From positions 196,854-260,853 of the forward strand of contig JBDLJH010000001.1 in assembly GCA_039714395.1 (NCBI GenBank): a stretch of DNA of 64,000 nucleotides. Direction: 5' to 3'. The stretch's first letter is position 1. Each line of letters starts with the position of its first letter. A program made the translations under genes and the position numbers. The notes beneath the pieces are model-generated. The model saw only the letters and a list, made by a program, of their open reading frames with translations. It ran no database searches and had not been told where the DNA came from. Below are positions 9,819 to 18,821 of the stretch, piece by piece. This stretch comes from JAPHSX01 sp039714395 (GTDB lineage: Bacteria > Pseudomonadota > Gammaproteobacteria > Thiohalomonadales > Thiohalomonadaceae).

Positions 9819-10085
9819 ATGAAATGGTCAATGATTTTGGGTAGTGGTTTTCTAGCAATGGCGATGGCATCAGGTAGTGTTCTGGCCGATGATGATGGTG
9901 ATAAAGTACGCACCCGTACCGAGGCTGCAGAGCGTGTAAATGTGCAGGATGAGGGTGAGCAGACTCGTGAGCAGACCCGTACACGCAGTGAAGATGGTGA
10001 GGGTGAGAAGCGCATGGAGCAGCATAAACACCAGTATAAGCACCAGACCGGCAGTCGTTCTGGTGGCGGTGGTGGTCGCCGCTAG
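9819..10085 (+). CDS. Small charged exported protein
   Basis: An 88-residue protein with a typical signal peptide ending Val-Leu-Ala (about residue 23). The mature part is almost entirely charged or polar, with an acidic start (Asp-Asp-Asp-Gly-Asp), repeated Glu-Gln-Thr-Arg segments and a basic Gly-rich tail. It is probably disordered in the periplasm. It stands 40 bases upstream of a sigma factor gene and may share its operon or be its target. AGGAG at 9808-9812 supports the ATG. I do not recognise a family. Confidence 0.7.
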   Translation: MKWSMILGSGFLAMAMASGSVLADDDGDKVRTRTEAAERVNVQDEGEQTREQTRTRSEDGEGEKRMEQHKHQYKHQTGSRSGGGGGRR

Positions 10086-10125
10086 GTCGCCTTCAGCCGA
10101 CAGATAGTTCAGCGAGGAGTCTTCA

Positions 10126-10662
10126 CTGAGAAATAGAGTTGAACTGGATCGATTCCTGGCGGGAGTGGAGAGAAAGGCCTTCCATTTTGCCAGGGTCGCT
10201 ACAGGCAATGAGGATGACGCGCTGGAGATTGTGCAGGATTCGATGCTCAAACTGGTGCAGCGCTACGCGGATAAAGATGCTGCGGAGTGGCCTGCACTGT
10301 TTCACCGGATCCTGCAGAGTCGTATCCGTGACTGGTATCGGCGTTCTACTGTGCGTAATCGTCTGCGTGTCTGGTTTGGTTCGGATGAAGATGAGGGGGA
10401 TGACCCCCTTCAGAATCAACCGGATATCCAGGGGCAGGGGCCGTTGGAGCAGTTGCAGGATGAGCGCTTTGGCAGTGAGCTGGATCGAGCCCTAAACGCC
10501 CTGCCAAACCGTCAGCAGCAGGCATTTATGCTGCGGGCATGGGAGGGGTTGAGTGTGAGTGAGACGGCGAGTGCGATGGGTTGTTCTGCGGGTAGTGTGA
10601 AGACTCACTATTCGCGGGCTATCAAGGTGCTGCGTGAACGGTTGAAGGATTTTCAGGCATGA
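10126..10662 (+). CDS. ECF-type RNA polymerase sigma factor
   Basis: A sigma-70 family protein of about 178 residues: region 2 (Asp-Asp-Ala-Leu-Glu-Ile-Val-Gln-Asp, then Ile-Arg-Asp-Trp-Tyr-Arg-Arg) and region 4 (Leu-Pro-Asn-Arg-Gln-Gln, Glu-Thr-Ala-Ser-Ala-Met-Gly-Cys, Val-Lys-Thr-His-Tyr-Ser-Arg-Ala). A GTG at 10165 would give 165 residues but lacks a usable ribosome binding site and removes the conserved Glu-Leu-Asp-Arg-Phe-Leu-Ala segment. The frame stays open upstream, and a CTG at 10126 sits 6 bases after GCGAGGAG (10112-10119), so CTG is the likely start. The next gene starts 4 bases inside its end. Confidence 0.85.
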   Translation: MRNRVELDRFLAGVERKAFHFARVATGNEDDALEIVQDSMLKLVQRYADKDAAEWPALFHRILQSRIRDWYRRSTVRNRLRVWFGSDEDEGDDPLQNQPDIQGQGPLEQLQDERFGSELDRALNALPNRQQQAFMLRAWEGLSVSETASAMGCSAGSVKTHYSRAIKVLRERLKDFQA

Positions 10663-11021
10663 ATGATGACAAGCCATTTATCGACAGGATAAATAGTGAA
10701 CTGAACTCTCAAGTTGAGGGGCTTGCCCCATCGACGCTGGGGCGTCTGCATGCAGCCCGTAATGATGCGCTCGGTACCGTTGAGGATTCCAAAATACATC
10801 GTGGCTGGGTGCCAGCCATGGCAGCCTCGTTTTTTGTGGCGGCGGTAACTTCAGCGATCTGGTTTCAGGCCAGCCCCTCCCCTGAACAGACCCTGGATTC
10901 ACTACTTCAGACAGCCAGTGTTGCGGAGAGACAAATCCTTGATGAGGGTGATGATATTGAGCTCTATCGGGATTTAGAATTTTACTACTGGCTGGAACAT
11001 GAGCAGGCCAATGCGAGTTAA
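10659..11021 (+). CDS. Membrane-anchored partner of the sigma factor (putative anti-sigma-like)
   Basis: A 120-residue protein with a cytoplasmic N-terminal half of about 47 residues, one membrane helix (about residues 50-68, Trp-Val-Pro to Trp-Phe-Gln) and a short acidic periplasmic tail. The layout resembles DUF3619-type proteins that follow ECF sigma genes. Its ATG overlaps the sigma factor stop (ATGA), so translation is coupled. A role as anti-sigma factor follows from position and layout; no zinc-binding motif is present. Confidence 0.72.
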   Translation: MNDDKPFIDRINSELNSQVEGLAPSTLGRLHAARNDALGTVEDSKIHRGWVPAMAASFFVAAVTSAIWFQASPSPEQTLDSLLQTASVAERQILDEGDDIELYRDLEFYYWLEHEQANAS

Positions 11022-11217
11022 TTATTTTTTTTTGATGGTGTTGGTGTTTTTGCCTGTCGCAGTGGTGGCAGGTGAGATTGAGCCTCCGTCACTGGCGCTG
11101 TTGGAGTATCTGGGCGAGTGGCAGGATGAAAATGGCAATGAGATAGACCCTCAGGAGTTGGCACGACTGCAACTGGATGTTGTGCCGAGTGAAGGTGATA
11201 GTGATGATGAAGAGTAG
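11011..11217 (+). CDS. Small exported acidic protein
   Basis: A protein of about 68 residues with a signal peptide (hydrophobic core Tyr-Phe-Phe-Leu-Met-Val-Leu-Val-Phe-Leu, cleavage after Val-Val-Ala) and an acidic mature part ending Asp-Ser-Asp-Asp-Glu-Glu. The ATG at 11011 follows GAGCAGG; an ATG at 10999 in the same frame is the alternative and adds four residues. It overlaps the genes on both sides, consistent with one translationally coupled operon. No family recognised. Confidence 0.6.
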   Translation: MRVNYFFLMVLVFLPVAVVAGEIEPPSLALLEYLGEWQDENGNEIDPQELARLQLDVVPSEGDSDDEE

Positions 11218-11746
11218 GATCTGGGTATTGATGTTATTGGGTTTGTGGCTGCCAGGTGCACAGGCGATGGAGTGGGAGCAGCTGGCTGATACAGAGCAAC
11301 AGGTACTGCAGCCTTACCAGCAGCGCTGGAACGACCTCTCCGAGGTGCAGCAGCAGCGATTGCAAAAAGGAGCGGCTCGCTGGCAGCAGATGGATGATGT
11401 TGAGCGTGCCAGACAGCGTAAGCGCTTTAAGCAGTGGCAGCAGTTATCGCCGCAGCAGAAAAAGCAGATCAGCCAACGCTTTCAGCAGTTTAAACAGCTT
11501 CCACCTGAGCAGCAGCAGCGCTTGCGCCAGCGCATGCAGAAATTTCGTGAACTACCCAGAGGGCAGCGTGAGGAGCTACGTCAGCGTTTTGAACAGATGA
11601 GTCCTGAGCAGCGCGAGGAGCTGCGCCAGCGCATGCAGTCACAAGGTGATGCATCGTCACAACAGGATGAAACTCAGGGGGAACACCCTCAAGGTGGTCG
11701 TATGGAACGTCGCCGTAACTCTGCACCGATGAGGAGGCAACGTTAG
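11204..11746 (+). CDS. DUF3106 family exported protein
   Basis: About 180 residues: a signal peptide ending Ala-Gln-Ala, then a Gln/Arg-rich helical domain in which Leu-Ser/Pro-Pro-Glu-Gln-Gln-Gln-Arg units recur (Arg-Trp-Gln-Gln-Met, Phe-Lys-Gln-Trp, Met-Ser-Pro-Glu-Gln-Arg). This is the pattern of DUF3106, a family found in operons with ECF sigma factors in Pseudomonas-type bacteria. The tail is polar and probably disordered. An ATG at 11177 exists but lies inside the previous gene and would place charged residues before the signal peptide, so 11204 is preferred. Function is unknown; position suggests an envelope-stress role. Confidence 0.8.
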   Translation: MMKSRIWVLMLLGLWLPGAQAMEWEQLADTEQQVLQPYQQRWNDLSEVQQQRLQKGAARWQQMDDVERARQRKRFKQWQQLSPQQKKQISQRFQQFKQLPPEQQQRLRQRMQKFRELPRGQREELRQRFEQMSPEQREELRQRMQSQGDASSQQDETQGEHPQGGRMERRRNSAPMRRQR

Positions 11747-12525
11747 TGTTAACAATAAAAAGAACAGTGTTTTCAATTTTTGTTTTGAGTCTTTCTGCTC
11801 AAACCGTCTTTGCTGATAGCGGCTACAGTCTTGGCGCAGAGTATAGCGAGGGGGACTACGGTACTGGTGAGACTGTTAGCTCCTTATATGTCCCCTTTGG
11901 CTGGCACTATAGTGGTGGTGATTTTAGTGCCTCAGTAATAGTTCCCTATCTCTATGTAGAGGGTTCGTCACAGCTGACGTTTGATGGTCGTCCACTCGCA
12001 CCCTCGGGTATGGGTGGTGGCGGGGGCGGTTCTACAACGACCACACGCACAGATTCCGGTCTGGGTGATATCGTGATGAGCGGTAGCTATCAGCTTCTGT
12101 CAGAGTCCGGTAGTCGCCCCTGGCTGGCGGCCACTGCCAAGGTCAAATTTGGCACGGCAGATGAGATTAAGGGGCTGGGTACCGGTGAGAACGATTACAC
12201 CATACAGGTAGAAGCAGCCAAGGGTGTGCTCTATGGCTATGTCGGTTATAAGCTGCTCGGAGATGCTGCGACGGTCGATTATAACGATGTCTCTTTTGTT
12301 GGCGCGGCACTGACCTTGCCTCTGGGTGAGAAACTGGATCTGGGTGTTGAATATTACACTGAGGAGGCTTCACTGGTCGCTATGGATGACATTCAGGAGG
12401 CGACGCTCTCAGTTGGTGGTGAACTAAGCGGGGGGGTGGGCTATTCCCTTTACTATGTTTCAGGTTTGAGTGATAGCAGTGCCGATAGTGTTATCGGTAT
12501 TAACTTTAGAACAGCTCTTAAATAG
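11746..12525 (+). CDS. Outer-membrane beta-barrel protein (transporter-like)
   Basis: A 259-residue protein with a signal peptide (cleavage after Val-Phe-Ala) and alternating polar and aromatic segments ending in a short terminal strand, the build of a 12-strand-type outer-membrane barrel. A Gly-rich, Thr-rich loop (about residues 88-102) probably faces outside. It resembles the uncharacterised 'transporter' proteins near the phenol MetA-pathway family, without a match firm enough to name. The GTG start overlaps the stop of the DUF3106 gene by one base, making it the last gene of the sigma factor operon. Confidence 0.72.
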   Translation: MLTIKRTVFSIFVLSLSAQTVFADSGYSLGAEYSEGDYGTGETVSSLYVPFGWHYSGGDFSASVIVPYLYVEGSSQLTFDGRPLAPSGMGGGGGGSTTTTRTDSGLGDIVMSGSYQLLSESGSRPWLAATAKVKFGTADEIKGLGTGENDYTIQVEAAKGVLYGYVGYKLLGDAATVDYNDVSFVGAALTLPLGEKLDLGVEYYTEEASLVAMDDIQEATLSVGGELSGGVGYSLYYVSGLSDSSADSVIGINFRTALK

Positions 12526-12539
12526 AGGTCATCTGAAAA

Positions 12540-12569
12540 TAAAAAAACGGATCCAGGGGGTGGATCCGT
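12540..12569 (-). terminator. Intrinsic terminator of the minus-strand gene at 12643
   Basis: Perfect 9-bp inverted repeat ACGGATCCA/TGGATCCGT (12547-12555 with 12561-12569) around a five-base loop. On the minus strand the hairpin is followed by a run of seven T, so it terminates the gene at 12643-13107. On the plus strand no T run follows, so its effect on the upstream operon may be weak. Confidence 0.75.
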
Positions 12570-12642
12570 AAAGGTTTAACTTGGTTTAATAGCTCTCGTT
12601 ACTTAATCATTTAACATCGCTAGATGTCTGTTCCTCGGACTC

Positions 12643-13107
12643 CTACAATCTGAGATTGGTAGCGATAACTTCAAATTTATTTATCTCTAACCCCCCACGT
12701 AGCAACATATTTGAGGTGACGCCGTTCGGTAGTGGTTGTTGAACCATTCCGTTGTTGTTAATGGTGAGCATCTTGTCGGCAAGTTGCAGCCGAAGTTTCT
12801 GATAATGCCCCTTTTTCTCTACCTTAAGCGGATTGATTAGCTTGTTTGCATGGCTTAGCCGGTTCAGTGGCAGCAGTGCCCCCTGTTGGTCACTGAAAAG
12901 CAGTTGTTTTCTTCCCTCGCTATCACGTCCCTCAATACGTTTAACCCACACAAACTGTGTACCACTGCTGCTATTGATATTGCCACTGCGGTAGCTGGGG
13001 GAAATCGTCTCAGCGAGTTTTTCCGGTACACGATTGTCAGCAATCGCACTATGGCTGATGCCTGCAAGCAGCGCAGTAGCGGTGAGTGCTCTGATAACGC
13101 TTGTCAT
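12643..13107 (-). CDS. Exported protein of unknown function
   Basis: A 154-residue protein with a signal peptide ending Ala-Ile-Ala-Asp (cleavage about residue 23). The mature domain of about 130 residues has no cysteine and alternates hydrophobic and basic residues, as in a small beta-rich periplasmic domain. It stands alone on the minus strand between convergent and divergent genes and has its own terminator. GGAATTAG before the ATG gives a usable ribosome binding site. I do not recognise a family. Confidence 0.68.
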   Translation of the reverse strand: MTSVIRALTATALLAGISHSAIADNRVPEKLAETISPSYRSGNINSSSGTQFVWVKRIEGRDSEGRKQLLFSDQQGALLPLNRLSHANKLINPLKVEKKGHYQKLRLQLADKMLTINNNGMVQQPLPNGVTSNMLLRGGLEINKFEVIATNLRL

Positions 13108-13276
13108 AACTAATTCCTTTTTCCATCTCCGAGGGGGCAGGGGAGTAGTCTATCGTTGTCAGTGATAGATTCTGTTAACCCGATCAGGAAATAAACGGAA
13201 CTGTTCGACATTTATGGTCATAAAGGGTGACCTAAGTCACAGTGTAGGCAACGACTGGGGGCAGTCGTGCTACTGT

Positions 13277-14566
13277 ATGGCGATGATGCGGGGAATCCAT
13301 AAAATAGAAAAACCGACACTCTCCTGGGTACTCTACGACTGGGGTAACTCGGCCTACGCCACCACGGTAATGGCCGGGTTCTTCCCCATCTTTTTTAAAG
13401 AGTATTGGAGTGCAGGGGTGGCGGCGACGCAGAGTACCTTTTATCTGGGTATCGCCAACTCCCTGGCCAGCCTGCTGATTGTGATCCTGGCGCCACTTCT
13501 CGGGGCGATTGCTGATCAATGTGCAGCACGAAAACGCTTTTTACTGTTCTTCGCCTTTCTCGGGGTGAGCATGACCGCGCTATTGCCACTGGTGGCAAAG
13601 GGTGAGTGGCAGTGGGCGGTAATGTTTTATGTCATCGCGAGTGTCGGCTTCTCTGGCAGCATCAGTTTTTATGATTCGCTGATTGTGTTTGTCACCTCGC
13701 CATCGCGTCTTGATGTGGTTTCTGCCGTGGGCTATGCCATGGGTTATCTTGGTGGTGGCTTGTTGTTTGCACTCAATGTGTCGATGACTCTCGATCCGGA
13801 ACTGTTCGGCCTGGCCGATGCCGCCGAGGCGGTGCGCCTCTCCTTCTTTAGCGTTGCTGTGTGGTGGCTGTTATTTACCTTGCCGCTGGCACTGTGGGTG
13901 CATGAGCCGGATGGGAAAGGCGGTAACGCCCTGCTTGCAGTGCGCAACGGGCTGCGACAGTTGCGCGATACCTTTTATGAGATCCGTCAGTTACGCACGG
14001 TGTTTATGTTTCTGCTCGCTTACTGGTGTTATATCGACGGGGTGGATACGATCGTTCGTATGGCCGTGGATTACGGACTCTCTTTGGGCTTCGATTCCAA
14101 CAGTCTCATCGTGGCGCTGCTAATTACCCAGTTTGTCGGCTTTCCTTCCGCTATCGCCTTTGGTTACCTGGGCAAGCGTATCGGCGCAAAGCGTGGTATC
14201 TATCTGGCCCTCATCGCTTATGTTCTGATCGTGGTGTGGGCCTCTCGCATGGAAAGTCAGGGTGAATTTTACGGGCTTGCGATTGCGATTGGACTGGTGC
14301 AGGGGGGGATCCAGTCACTCAGCCGTTCCTTCTATGCGCGACTGATACCGCACGATAAGTCAGCGGAGTTTTTCGGTTTCTACAATATGCTGGGCAAGTT
14401 TGCCGCGGTGTTCGGGCCGCTGATGGTAGGATGGGTCGGGGTACTTAGTGGCAATCCGCGTATCGGTATTCTGACATTACTACTGCTGTTCTTCTTAGGA
14501 GCGTTGTTGTTAAGCCGGGTGGGGGATGGTGAGCCGGTTGGTGATATCAAGGTGGTAACTTACTAA
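13277..14566 (+). CDS. UMF1/Atg22-like MFS transporter
   Basis: A membrane protein of about 429 residues with roughly 12 helices. Near the N-terminus it has Trp-Val-Leu-Tyr-Asp-Trp-Gly-Asn-Ser-Ala-Tyr-Ala, the signature of the UMF1 branch of the major facilitator superfamily, related to the yeast vacuolar amino-acid exporter Atg22. The loop Gly-Ala-Ile-Ala-Asp-Gln-Cys-Ala-Ala-Arg-Lys-Arg is the MFS motif A equivalent. The frame opens at an ATG at 13214, but the stretch to 13277 is not family-like, and several ATGs lie at 13277-13286; none has a strong ribosome binding site, so the start is uncertain. Substrate unknown. Confidence 0.87.
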   Translation: MAMMRGIHKIEKPTLSWVLYDWGNSAYATTVMAGFFPIFFKEYWSAGVAATQSTFYLGIANSLASLLIVILAPLLGAIADQCAARKRFLLFFAFLGVSMTALLPLVAKGEWQWAVMFYVIASVGFSGSISFYDSLIVFVTSPSRLDVVSAVGYAMGYLGGGLLFALNVSMTLDPELFGLADAAEAVRLSFFSVAVWWLLFTLPLALWVHEPDGKGGNALLAVRNGLRQLRDTFYEIRQLRTVFMFLLAYWCYIDGVDTIVRMAVDYGLSLGFDSNSLIVALLITQFVGFPSAIAFGYLGKRIGAKRGIYLALIAYVLIVVWASRMESQGEFYGLAIAIGLVQGGIQSLSRSFYARLIPHDKSAEFFGFYNMLGKFAAVFGPLMVGWVGVLSGNPRIGILTLLLLFFLGALLLSRVGDGEPVGDIKVVTY

Positions 14567-14618
14567 GGTAAATATTTTGTAGCGTTGTCTGGATATAAGA
14601 AAAATGGCAGGAGGGATA

Positions 14619-17375
14619 ATGGGCTGGCTTTTACTGTTTTTTGGTGCGGTTATCGGTGCCATGATCGATGAATTTTCGGGTCTGCTGTTTGGTGGTCTGC
14701 TCGGCTATCTGCTGGGATACAGTATTAGCCTGGCGCAACGTCTGAGTCGGCTGGAGGAGATGGTTGGCAGGCTGGGGCAAGATGTGTCTGGTGACGACAG
14801 TAAAGTCACCGATAATACAACCGATGCCAGCTGGAGTAGCGAATCAGCCGCTGTAGAAAATTTAGTAGAAGCAGAGGTTATAGCGTCTGTTTCCAAAGAA
14901 CCCGGTGCGGCTGAGGTGATCTACGAGTTGGATGCGGAGCCGGAGGCTGTGCCCGTTGCAGCGAACATGGCACAGCCGAAAGTAGAGAGTGTGGAACCTG
15001 CCTGGACTGAAAAAAATAGCGCCTCTACAGCGATAAAGGGCAGCGATCTGCTCGCCTCGGTAGTGAACTTCTTTGTTGACGGTAATGTGGTGGTGCGCGT
15101 TGGAATCGTGGTGCTCTTTTTCGGTGTTGCCTTTCTGCTTAAGTACGCCTCCGATCACAGTTTGCTTTCCATTGAGTGGCGGTTGAGCGGAGCGGCCCTC
15201 GGAGGGTTGGCGATGATCGCGGCGGGCTGGCGATTACGCCACCGTCGCCTCACCTATGCACTGTTGATACAGGGCGGTGGCATAGGTCTTTTCTACCTCA
15301 CGGTCTATGCCGCTGCCAAGCTCTATCATCTGCTTCCCCTGGGTCTGGCCTTTGGCCTGATGTTGGCGCTGGTGGCACTCTCGGCGCTGCTTGCCCTGTT
15401 GCAGGATTCCCGTAGCCTCGCCGCCTTTGGCATTAGTGGGGGTTTCCTGGCACCGGTACTAACCTCAACGGGTGAGGGCAGTCATGTGATGCTCTTCTCC
15501 TATTACGCGTTGCTTAACTCAGGCATCCTCGGTATTGCCTGGTTCAAGGCGTGGCGCGAGTTGAACCTGCTCGGTTTTCTCTTTACCTTTATTATCGGCT
15601 CGGCGTGGGGCTTGCAGTACTACCGTCCCGAACACTTCACCACCACCGAGCCCTTCCTGCTCCTTTTCTTCATTTTTTATGTTGCCATCGCGGTATTGTT
15701 CGCGCTACGTCAGCCGCTACAGCTCAGGGGCTATGTCGATGGTACTTTAGTGTTCGGTGTACCCATTGTGGGTTTCTCGCTGCAGTACGGTCTGGTGCGA
15801 GAGATGGAGTATGGGCTGGCCTTCAGCGCACTGGCATTAGGTTTCTTTTATGTGGGGCTGGCGATGGCCCTGTGGCGACGCCACATCGAGGGGATTCGAC
15901 TGCTTACCGAGTCCTTTCTTGCCCTCGGCATCGCCTTCGCCACGATGGCAATTCCGCTGGCGCTGGACGGGCGCTGGACCTCTGCCGCCTGGGCGATGGA
16001 GGGGACGGCGTTACTGTGGGTGGGTGTACACCAGCAGCGACTGTTGCCGCGCCTCTCCGGTCTGTTATTGCAGCTGGGGGCGGGTTTCTCCTTTCTCACT
16101 ACGTTTGATAACACGGGGGGTAGTTGGCCGATAGTTAATGGTTTTTACATGGGCACTCTGCTGCTCGCCCTCGCCGGCATGTTTAGCAGTTATCTGCTGC
16201 AACGTCATGATCAGGCGCTGCACTGGTTTGAACGTAAGCTACACTATTTTGCCCTTACCTGGGGCGTGGCGTGGTGGCTGCTTGGTGGGCTGCATGAGAT
16301 CAATCGTTATCTACAGTTGAGCGATGAATATGCAGCGAGTCTGCTCTTTATGGCCGCTACCGCTGCAATATTTCACGCTCTCTATTCTCGTTTCGAATGG
16401 CGGACGCTACGTTATCCCCTGTTGGGATTATTGCCAGCGGTGTTGTTGCTGGCACTGAATGCCATTGACCACCCACTGATCGATCACCCGCTGGCGGGCT
16501 GGTCGGTGCTGCCGTGGTTGCTTGTCTTTATGGTGCAGTATCAGCTGATGTGGCGCCTGCGCTCGGAATACGCACTAACACTGTTGCGCTTTGGCCACAG
16601 TGCCAGCTTGTGGCTGCTGTTGTTTCTGTTGAGTTGGGAGTTTCATTGGCAGGTGTCAACGTGGTTGCCGGAGGGAGGGGTGTGGCGGCTTTGTGCATGG
16701 GTAGTGGTTCCATTGCTGGCGATGACGCTGCTGCTGTGGCGCGGCCACCTGCTAGCCTGGCCGGTGCGCCGCTACCTCACTACCTATTTAGGTTCCGCCC
16801 TGATACCGGTGGCGCTGGTGCTTCTGGTCTGGTTCGTCTTGGCGGTCAGTTCAGCGGGATCTCCCGCACCACTGCCCTATCTGCCGCTACTTAATCCGCT
16901 GGAGCTGACACAACTATTGATCCTGGTGCTGCTCAGCTCCTGGCTGTTGTTGCATCGTCATCGTACCGAGCGAATCCTCGGAGAGGTGGAGCCAAAGTTG
17001 TTCTATTATCTGCTCGGTGCCGCAGCCTTCATGTTGTTAAATGAGGTGGTCGCTCATGTCATTCACCATAGCTACGGGGTTCCCTATCGGCTGGATGCAC
17101 TGCACCGCTCGTTGCTGTTCCAGGCAACGCTATCGGTGGTGTGGAGTGTGACCGCGTTAATCATCACCGTGACCGCGACGCGCATGGGCAAGCGTACCCT
17201 GTGGATTGTCGGTGCGGTCCTGTTGGCGCTGGTAGTGGCAAAGTTGTTTTTTGTCGACCTGGCGGGCAGTGGCACCATCGCCCGCATTGTCTCCTTTATC
17301 GCGGTGGGTGTATTGATGCTTCTGATAGGATATTTTTCACCGATGCCGCCGAAACGTGAGGAGGAGGGAACATGA
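14619..17375 (+). CDS. DUF2339 multi-pass membrane protein
   Basis: A membrane protein of about 918 residues with one hairpin of helices at the N-terminus, a polar Glu/Ala/Val-rich linker (about residues 40-140) and then more than twenty predicted helices. The segment Asp-Gly-Asn-Val-Val-Val-Arg-Val-Gly-Ile-Val-Val-Leu-Phe-Phe-Gly-Val-Ala-Phe marks DUF2339. The ATG at 14619 is preferred over 14604 because AGGAGGG (14609-14615) lies just before it. The family's function is unknown. Its stop overlaps the start of a DUF3999 gene, the usual pairing. Confidence 0.9.
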   Translation: MGWLLLFFGAVIGAMIDEFSGLLFGGLLGYLLGYSISLAQRLSRLEEMVGRLGQDVSGDDSKVTDNTTDASWSSESAAVENLVEAEVIASVSKEPGAAEVIYELDAEPEAVPVAANMAQPKVESVEPAWTEKNSASTAIKGSDLLASVVNFFVDGNVVVRVGIVVLFFGVAFLLKYASDHSLLSIEWRLSGAALGGLAMIAAGWRLRHRRLTYALLIQGGGIGLFYLTVYAAAKLYHLLPLGLAFGLMLALVALSALLALLQDSRSLAAFGISGGFLAPVLTSTGEGSHVMLFSYYALLNSGILGIAWFKAWRELNLLGFLFTFIIGSAWGLQYYRPEHFTTTEPFLLLFFIFYVAIAVLFALRQPLQLRGYVDGTLVFGVPIVGFSLQYGLVREMEYGLAFSALALGFFYVGLAMALWRRHIEGIRLLTESFLALGIAFATMAIPLALDGRWTSAAWAMEGTALLWVGVHQQRLLPRLSGLLLQLGAGFSFLTTFDNTGGSWPIVNGFYMGTLLLALAGMFSSYLLQRHDQALHWFERKLHYFALTWGVAWWLLGGLHEINRYLQLSDEYAASLLFMAATAAIFHALYSRFEWRTLRYPLLGLLPAVLLLALNAIDHPLIDHPLAGWSVLPWLLVFMVQYQLMWRLRSEYALTLLRFGHSASLWLLLFLLSWEFHWQVSTWLPEGGVWRLCAWVVVPLLAMTLLLWRGHLLAWPVRRYLTTYLGSALIPVALVLLVWFVLAVSSAGSPAPLPYLPLLNPLELTQLLILVLLSSWLLLHRHRTERILGEVEPKLFYYLLGAAAFMLLNEVVAHVIHHSYGVPYRLDALHRSLLFQATLSVVWSVTALIITVTATRMGKRTLWIVGAVLLALVVAKLFFVDLAGSGTIARIVSFIAVGVLMLLIGYFSPMPPKREEEGT

Positions 17376-18751
17376 TCAAGCGGGCTGGTTTTCTGCTGAC
17401 ACTGTTGTTGGTAAGCGGCGTATCGGCAGAGACGCTGAAGATGGATGATTTTGCCTACGGTATTCCGCTGCAGGTGGATGGCGATGGTGCCATCTACAGT
17501 CTGTCGATGCCTGCCGAGGTTTATCGTCGTGCACTACGTGCCGACCTGGGTGATATGCGGGTCTTTAATGGCCACGGTGAGGTGGTGCCACATCGTTTAC
17601 AGCGCGAGTCACGCACGCAAGCTCTACAGCCTCGTCGTGTTGCCGTGAAACTCTATCCACTGCCAACACGAGAGAGCCAGCCGATTGATGATGAGCTGCA
17701 TATCGCCATTGGCAAGGATAGAACCCTTATCGACTTTTATGGCGGTCGTTTGCCACTACAGGGTGCGGGGGCGGGTGAGTACTACCTGCTCGATGCCAGC
17801 GGGGCGGATGCACTGGTGGAGCGTCTCTATCTGGAGTGGGATGCGGTGGCCGAGCCGCTACTGGCGCAGGTGACGGTGTATGGTAGTGATGACCTCAATC
17901 ATTGGCAGTTGCTGGTAGAAAAACGCACTATTGCTGCGCTGCACCACCAGGGTTTCCAACTGGAGCAGCACAGTTTGAGTCTGCCGGCACGGCGCATGAA
18001 GTATTACCGCATCCACTGGCCACCCGGCAGCAAGGGGATAGCGCTACGTAAAGTGGAGTTGTCGCTGCGTCCGGAGCACACGCCACAGCCGGGAGAGAAA
18101 CAAATCGTGTTGCCGCAGGGTGAGACGGTTCGGGATGGCAATTATGACTTCTCTCTTGACGGTCACTTTCCGGTGAGTAGTGTTCGCCTGGTGATGCCTC
18201 AGCGCAATAGCGTAGTGCGGGCCAAGCTCTACTCGCGTGCTGATGAGACCTCACCATGGCAGCCGCGTTATCAGGGATTATTTTATGATCTGGAGCGAGA
18301 GGGGCACCGACTGCGTAGTGAGGCCGTACATCTGTCGCCACTAAGCCACCCGCTGTGGCGGCTGGAGGTGCCGCAGAGCGGTGGTGGTCTGGGTAGCGGG
18401 TTGCCGCAACTGGAGCTGGAGTGGCATCCCCATCGTCTGCTGTTTGTCGCCCGTGGTGAGATGCCCTTCACCCTCGCCTTCGGCAGACAGCAAACTGAGT
18501 CGGACAGTGCCGTCATCGACCCCTTACTGCAACGTATCAATAGTGATGAAACCCGGACACGGTTTATTAAGTCGGCCCGTGCTGAGCAGTGGTTTGAACT
18601 TGGTGGCAAGGCGCGCTTGCGGGCAGCATCACCGCCGCTGCCATGGCAGAAGTGGTTGCTATGGGCTGTGCTGTTGCTTGGTGTGCTGGTACTGGCGCTG
18701 ATGGCGCGCTCCCTCTATCGCCAGATGAGTCGTGATGATAACGCGTTGTAG
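17372..18751 (+). CDS. DUF3999 exported membrane-anchored protein
   Basis: A 459-residue protein with an N-terminal signal peptide (cleavage after Val-Ser-Ala), a large beta-rich periplasmic region and one C-terminal membrane helix (about residues 427-447) with a short basic tail. This matches DUF3999, found next to DUF2339 genes in Proteobacteria. The start codon overlaps the DUF2339 stop by four bases, with GGAGGG as ribosome binding site. The two proteins probably form one inner-membrane complex with a periplasmic sensing or binding domain; this is inference. Confidence 0.88.
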   Translation: MIKRAGFLLTLLLVSGVSAETLKMDDFAYGIPLQVDGDGAIYSLSMPAEVYRRALRADLGDMRVFNGHGEVVPHRLQRESRTQALQPRRVAVKLYPLPTRESQPIDDELHIAIGKDRTLIDFYGGRLPLQGAGAGEYYLLDASGADALVERLYLEWDAVAEPLLAQVTVYGSDDLNHWQLLVEKRTIAALHHQGFQLEQHSLSLPARRMKYYRIHWPPGSKGIALRKVELSLRPEHTPQPGEKQIVLPQGETVRDGNYDFSLDGHFPVSSVRLVMPQRNSVVRAKLYSRADETSPWQPRYQGLFYDLEREGHRLRSEAVHLSPLSHPLWRLEVPQSGGGLGSGLPQLELEWHPHRLLFVARGEMPFTLAFGRQQTESDSAVIDPLLQRINSDETRTRFIKSARAEQWFELGGKARLRAASPPLPWQKWLLWAVLLLGVLVLALMARSLYRQMSRDDNAL

Positions 18752-18821
18752 GCAGTGGGCGGATATCGCTCTAATAATCGGTTAAGCTACAGGCCCTTTT
18801 TTTTCAAGATTGATCAGGTCC

